Shown: positions 6,187 to 9,610 of the stretch, piece after piece
Position numbering within the stretch: the first letter of the stretch is position 1
How the letters are laid out: each line of letters starts with the position of its first letter
Assembly: GCA_030151665.1 (NCBI GenBank)
Contig: JASLDB010000120.1
Span: 1-9,610, forward strand
DNA: 9,610 nucleotides
From: Neisseriaceae bacterium
Lineage (GTDB): Bacteria > Pseudomonadota > Gammaproteobacteria > Burkholderiales > Neisseriaceae
Direction of reading: 5' to 3'
The notes under the pieces: generated by a model
The model's database searches: none
What the model was told of the DNA's origin: nothing
What the model saw: only the letters and a program-made list of their open reading frames with translations
Translations under genes and position numbers: made by a program

Positions 6187-6841
6187 AGCGGTTCTATTTG
6201 ATTTAGATGGCACTTTGGCAGATACGGCTTTGGATTTGGGTGAAGCCATTAATCGTCTATTGGAAAAACAAGGAAAAAGCCGTTTGGGCATGGATGAGAT
6301 TCGTCCAATTGCCAGTTCTGGTGCCAATGGTTTATTGAAAAAAGCCTTGAATATTGGTACGGAACATCCTGAACACAAAATGTGGCGACAAGCTTATTTG
6401 GCAGAGTATGAAGCGTGTTTTACAGACAATACCGTTTTATTTGATGATGTAAATGCTTTGTTGGATCAACTTGTGGCACAAAATTTACCTTGGGGTATTG
6501 TCACCAATAAGCCGGAGCGATTTACCACACCGTTACTGCCAAGGCTGGGCTTCTTACATGAACCTCAAGTTGTGGTGAGTTGTGGTGGAACAGCACATGC
6601 AAAACCCCATACCAAACCCATGTTTGATGCTTGTTTGGCATTGGGTGTTGCGGCAAGTGATTGTGTTTATGTGGGGGATGCTGAATGTGACATGGTGGCT
6701 GGGAAAAATGCAGGCATGAAGACAGTACTTGTGAATTGGGGTTATTTGCATGCTGCTGATGATTTGTCACAGTGGCCAATTGATGCTCGTATTGACACGC
6801 CACTGGATTTGTTACACGTATTGAAAAGCTTGTGTAGATAA
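6179..6841 (+). CDS. HAD-IA phosphatase of the Gph/MupP type
   Basis: The 220-residue product is a haloacid-dehalogenase phosphatase. Motif I is DLDGTLADT with nucleophile Asp8 and general acid Asp10. Motif II is Thr109 in WGIVTNKP. Motif III is Lys142 in AKPHTKP. Motif IV is GDAECDM with Asp167 and Asp171. A helical cap lies between residues of about 18 and 85. Length and motifs fit phosphoglycolate phosphatase (Gph). The segments WGIVTNKPERF and GYLHAADD with later DTPLDL also resemble MupP, the N-acetylmuramate-6-phosphate phosphatase of peptidoglycan recycling in Pseudomonas, which is encoded beside yciK. Here yciK follows after proS. I cannot decide between the two substrates. The start is a TTG at 6179, supported by AAGGAG at 6166-6171 seven bases upstream. 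No other start precedes motif I. It overlaps the DUF455 stop by 8 bases. Confidence 0.92.
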   Translation: MVKAVLFDLDGTLADTALDLGEAINRLLEKQGKSRLGMDEIRPIASSGANGLLKKALNIGTEHPEHKMWRQAYLAEYEACFTDNTVLFDDVNALLDQLVAQNLPWGIVTNKPERFTTPLLPRLGFLHEPQVVVSCGGTAHAKPHTKPMFDACLALGVAASDCVYVGDAECDMVAGKNAGMKTVLVNWGYLHAADDLSQWPIDARIDTPLDLLHVLKSLCR

Positions 6842-6889
6842 GCCATTCACATGCTTATCCACAGAATGTGTGGATAAGCATGTGAATAA
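6833..6889. promoter_or_regulatory. cluster of DnaA-box-like 9-mers
   Basis: Four sites fall within 57 bp. They are TTATCTACA on minus at 6833-6841 (one mismatch, overlapping the phosphatase stop codon), TTATCCACA on plus at 6855-6863 (perfect), TTATCCACA on minus at 6869-6877 (perfect), and TTATTCACA on minus at 6881-6889 (fits the relaxed TTATNCACA). DnaA binding is inferred from the consensus. There is no obvious neighbouring replication gene. Confidence 0.45.
6845..6887. repeat. perfect inverted repeat with 19-bp arms after the phosphatase gene
   Basis: ATTCACATGCTTATCCACA at 6845-6863 is the exact reverse complement of 6869-6887, with the 5-base loop GAATG between them. It begins three bases after the phosphatase stop codon. 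No T run follows on either strand, so it is not a standard intrinsic terminator. It could still fold in the mRNA and protect or end the transcript. Each arm contains a perfect DnaA box. Confidence 0.92.
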
Positions 6890-7030
6890 AGTGTTGGTCG
6901 TTCATAAAACTGCAATGAAAACAAAAATGCCCTAGTGTTTGCTTAAAAAATAGGCAGATATGGGTATTGAAAATAGTCAAGTTAAGGTGGTTGTCAAGAA
7001 AATTTTGCAGTGTGCAAGGGCAAAACAGGG

Positions 7031-7083
7031 TAGAATATTTTATTATTGTCATTAACTGCCAGCAAAGGCGTTTTGCTGGTTTT
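7031..7083 (+). promoter_or_regulatory. proS leader: candidate -10 and terminator-like hairpin
   Basis: TAGAAT at 7031-7036 is a good -10, but its best -35 (TTGCAG, 7005-7010) is 20 bases away, so the promoter is weakly supported. Downstream, CCAGCAAA at 7059-7066 pairs with TTTGCTGG at 7072-7079 around a 5-base loop and is followed by TTTT at 7080-7083. That is 20 bases before the proS start. No promoter is evident between the hairpin and proS, so it may act as an attenuator or as a partial terminator of upstream transcription. Confidence 0.4.
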
Positions 7084-7103
7084 AACTTAGAAAAGTACGG
7101 GTC

Positions 7104-8813
7104 ATGAAAAGCAGTCAGTTTTTTATCTCAACATTAAAAGAAGCACCTGCCGAAGCAGAGTTAATTAGCCATCAGTTGATGTTGCGTGCGGGTTTGATTA
7201 AACGCATGGCATCTGGTTTGTACTCTTGGATGCCGATGGGTTTGCGTGTAATGCGCAAAGTAGAAAATATTGTTCGCGAAGAAATGAACAATATTGGTTC
7301 AGTGGAGTTGTTAATGCCCGCTGTGCAACCGGCAGAATTGTGGCAAGAATCGGGTCGTTGGGATTTTTATGGTAAAGAATTATTGCGTTTAAAAGACCGT
7401 CATGACCGTGATTTTTGCGTGGGTCCCACTCACGAAGAAGTGATTACTGATATTGCTCGCAAAGAGATCACCAGTTACAAGCAATTGCCAGTGAGTTTCT
7501 TTCAAATTCAAACCAAATTCCGTGATGAAGTGCGTCCTCGTTTTGGTGTCATGCGTGCCCGTGAATTTGTGATGAAAGATGCTTATTCGTTCCATGCGGA
7601 TTTTGCTTCCTTAGAAAATACGTACAATGATATGTATGGTGCTTATTGCCGCATCTTTGGTCGCTTGGGCTTGAATTTTCGCCCAGTGGCTGCTGACACA
7701 GGTAGTATTGGTGGTTCAGGTTCACATGAATTTCAAGTGTTGGCAGCTTGTGGTGAGGATGTGATTGCACACAGTGATACATCTGATTATGCAGCTAACT
7801 TGGAGTTGGCACAAACATTGCGCCAACAAGGTGAGCGTGCAGTCAGCACTGAGGCATTGACCAAAATTCACACGCCCAATGTGAAAAGCATTCAAGCATT
7901 GGTTGAGTTTTTGCAAGTGCCGATTGAGAAAACAGTAAAATCCATTGTTGTTGAAGGTGAAGAAGAAGGCAGCTTGGTTTTATTGTTGTTGCGTGGCGAC
8001 CACGAATTCAATGATATCAAGGCAGAAAAATTGGCAGGCGTGAAGTCACCATTGGTGATGGCTAGTGCTGCTGCCATTACAGAAGCCTTTGGTGCTAATG
8101 GTGGTTCATTGGGCCCTGTTGGCTTTGCTGGAAAAGTTTACGCGGACTTCTCTGTGGAATTGTTATCAGACACCATCGTGGGTGCCAATGAAGATGACTA
8201 CCACTATACTGGCTTTAATTTTGGACGTGATGCAGCAGAGCCTGAATTTGTTGATTTACGCAATGTGGTTGAAGGTGATCCCTCTCCCGATGGTCAAGGT
8301 CATTTGAAATTGGTGCGTGGCATTGAAGTGGGACATGTGTTCCAATTGGGCAATAAATACTCAGAAGCCATGAAAGCCACATTCTTAGACAATAATGGCA
8401 AAAGCCAAACCATGCAAATGGGTTGTTATGGCATTGGTGTAACACGTATTGTGGCGGCAGCCATCGAACAAAACTTCGATGAAAAAGGCATTGTGTGGAC
8501 AAAAGCCATGGCACCATTTAGTGCTGTGATTGTGCCCATGAATTACAAAAAGTCAGAAACTGTTAAAGCGGCAGCTGATGATTTGTATGCACAGTTAAAA
8601 GCTGCAGGTGTGGATGTCTTGCTTGATGATAGAGATGAGCGTGCAGGTGTGTTATTGGCTGATTCTGAACTATTGGGTATTCCTGTTCGCATTGTGGTAG
8701 GGGACCGTGGTTTGAAAAATGGTGAAATTGAATACGCTAAACGCCAAGACAGCGAAGCGGTGAGTGTGGCACTTGATAAAGTACTTGAACAAGTATTAAG
8801 CGATTTGGCTTAA
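7104..8813 (+). CDS. proS: prolyl-tRNA synthetase (bacterial type, with editing insertion)
   Basis: The 569-residue product is class II prolyl-tRNA synthetase, which charges tRNA-Pro with proline in the cytoplasm. The length matches the E. coli-type enzyme (572). Motif 1 lies around residues 40-65 (GLYSWMPMGLRVMRKVENIV). The proline-site TxE loop is GPTHEE (Thr109, Glu111). Motif 2 is RDEVRPRFGVMRAREFVMKD at 140-159. Motif 3 is GCYGIGVTR at 440-448. Between motifs 2 and 3, at about 225-405, lies the INS domain that removes mischarged alanine, with the conserved KTVKS lysine region. The C-terminal anticodon-binding domain begins near APFSAVIVP and includes LLDDRDERAGV. The ATG at 7104 begins the standard MKSSQFFISTLKEAP terminus; its ribosome binding site is weak. 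A hairpin in the leader may regulate it. Own terminator downstream. Confidence 0.97.
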   Translation: MKSSQFFISTLKEAPAEAELISHQLMLRAGLIKRMASGLYSWMPMGLRVMRKVENIVREEMNNIGSVELLMPAVQPAELWQESGRWDFYGKELLRLKDRHDRDFCVGPTHEEVITDIARKEITSYKQLPVSFFQIQTKFRDEVRPRFGVMRAREFVMKDAYSFHADFASLENTYNDMYGAYCRIFGRLGLNFRPVAADTGSIGGSGSHEFQVLAACGEDVIAHSDTSDYAANLELAQTLRQQGERAVSTEALTKIHTPNVKSIQALVEFLQVPIEKTVKSIVVEGEEEGSLVLLLLRGDHEFNDIKAEKLAGVKSPLVMASAAAITEAFGANGGSLGPVGFAGKVYADFSVELLSDTIVGANEDDYHYTGFNFGRDAAEPEFVDLRNVVEGDPSPDGQGHLKLVRGIEVGHVFQLGNKYSEAMKATFLDNNGKSQTMQMGCYGIGVTRIVAAAIEQNFDEKGIVWTKAMAPFSAVIVPMNYKKSETVKAAADDLYAQLKAAGVDVLLDDRDERAGVLLADSELLGIPVRIVVGDRGLKNGEIEYAKRQDSEAVSVALDKVLEQVLSDLA

Positions 8814-8824
8814 TGTATTCATAT

Positions 8825-8851
8825 AAAAAAGCTACTTCGGTAGCTTTTTTT
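8825..8851 (+). terminator. intrinsic terminator of proS
   Basis: AAAAAAGCTAC at 8825-8835 pairs perfectly with GTAGCTTTTTT at 8840-8850 across a stable TTCG tetraloop, and a further T follows. It begins 11 bases after the proS stop codon. The A run on the left foot may also allow termination on the other strand. Confidence 0.94.
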
Positions 8852-8903
8852 GTATCTGATGTTTTGACTAGGTTAGCTGGTCAATTCAACAAAAGGAATG
8901 GGC

Positions 8904-9610
8904 ATGAATCCAACATTATTAGCAGGTAAAACCATTTTGGTAACAGGTGCTGGAGATGGCATCGGCAAAGAAGCAGCAAAAACCTATGCAGCATTGGGTG
9001 CGCAAGTGATTTTATTGGGTAGAACAGAGGCCAAATTACAGCAAGTCGTGGCAGATATCGAGCTATCAGCTTCGTCTGCTCCTCAACCCAGTATTGTCGT
9101 GATGGATTTGGCCACAATTGATGACAATGACTGCAAAGCATTGGCAAACTTATTACAAACGCAATTTGGTCATTTGGATGGTGTATTAAATAATGCAGGT
9201 CTTTTGGGGCAAGTGGCACCCATGCTTGAGCAATCACCCAGTATTTGGCAGTCAGTCATGCAAGTGAATGTAAACGCCACATTTATGTTAAGTCAGGCAC
9301 TTTTGCCCCTACTTTTGGCTGCGCCACATGGTTCACTGGTGTTTACGAGCTCAAGTGTTGGCAGAAAAGGGCGGGCGCAATGGGGTGCTTATGCTGCCAG
9401 TAAGTTTGCCACTGAGGGAATGATGCAAGTATTGGCAGAGGAGTATCAAGACAGCACTTTACGCATCAATAGCATTAACCCTGGCGGTACACGAACGAGT
9501 ATGCGACAAAGTGCATTTCCAAGTGAAAATGCCAATAAACTGAAAACCCCAGCTGATATTATGGCAATTTATGTTAAGGTGATGAGTGACGAGAGTATTG
9601 GCATGAATGG
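8904..9610 (+). CDS. yciK: YciK-like short-chain dehydrogenase/reductase, C-terminus cut by window edge
   Basis: The open frame gives 235 residues to the edge; E. coli YciK has 252, so only the tail is missing. It is a classical SDR. The Rossmann cofactor motif is TGAGDGIG (14-21). Asp68 lies in the adenine-ring position (MDLA), and NNAG is at 96-99. The catalytic residues are Asn122, Ser150, Tyr163 and Lys167 (YAASK). MQVNVNATFML, VFTSSSVGRKGR and INPGGTRTSMR are nearly identical to E. coli YciK as I remember it. The physiological substrate of YciK is not known; NAD(P)-dependent oxidoreduction in the cytoplasm is inferred. The ATG at 8904 is preferred over the in-frame ATG at 8898 because AAGGA at 8893-8897 is 6 bases from it and abuts the other. 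It stands alone after the proS terminator. Confidence 0.93.
   Translation, partial: MNPTLLAGKTILVTGAGDGIGKEAAKTYAALGAQVILLGRTEAKLQQVVADIELSASSAPQPSIVVMDLATIDDNDCKALANLLQTQFGHLDGVLNNAGLLGQVAPMLEQSPSIWQSVMQVNVNATFMLSQALLPLLLAAPHGSLVFTSSSVGRKGRAQWGAYAASKFATEGMMQVLAEEYQDSTLRINSINPGGTRTSMRQSAFPSENANKLKTPADIMAIYVKVMSDESIGMN

Noticed and set aside
6845..6887. The 19-bp-arm palindrome as a rho-independent terminator
   Set aside because: No T tract follows on either strand, so I list it as an inverted repeat instead.
8881..9237. Minus-strand frame of 118 codons opposite yciK
   Set aside because: It is opposite a confidently identified SDR gene, and its His/Leu/Pro-rich composition is typical of antisense translation.

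Overview
The window looks like a fairly ordinary core-genome stretch of a low-GC, Gram-negative proteobacterium. A Neisseriaceae-like (Betaproteobacteria) host is my best guess. The reasons are a periplasmic LolA chaperone whose sequence closely resembles the neisserial protein as I recall it, an E. coli-type YciK, a DUF455 ferritin-like protein, and a CCA-encoding tRNA-Cys of proteobacterial layout. No canonical neisserial DNA uptake sequence is visible, so the family assignment is inference. I see no insertion sequence, prophage gene, CRISPR array or toxin-antitoxin pair.

Left part (1-2440): a TetR/AcrR regulator on the minus strand, cut by the window edge, diverges from a DASS/SLC13-type anion transporter on the plus strand. 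The 337-bp region between them is AT-rich and holds a palindrome that could be the regulator's operator. A strong intrinsic terminator follows the transporter. Middle-left (2441-3640): a minus-strand tRNA-Cys(GCA) with its own promoter and terminator, then a second, apparently stand-alone TetR regulator with a good promoter and a nested inverted repeat just downstream of it. A bidirectional terminator separates this gene from the convergent MaoC/PhaJ-like hydratase. Middle (3682-5086, minus strand): the hydratase gene, then a lolA-small ORF pair ending in its own terminator.

Right part (5287-9610, plus strand): a DUF455 ferritin-like gene overlaps by 8 bp a HAD phosphatase of the Gph/MupP type that starts with TTG. 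A cluster of DnaA-box-like sites follows, two of them forming a perfect 19-bp-arm palindrome. Then come proS with a hairpin in its leader, a UUCG-tetraloop terminator, and a yciK-like SDR gene that runs off the window. In pseudomonads a MupP-type phosphatase lies next to yciK. Here the same two gene types are separated only by proS, which weakly supports the MupP reading.

Most worth a second look: the tRNA-Cys, which keeps its cysteine identity elements but lacks the G19-C56 elbow pair and has an extra C in its T stem; and the DnaA-box palindrome after the phosphatase gene. I do not find evidence of a wholly new multi-gene system here.
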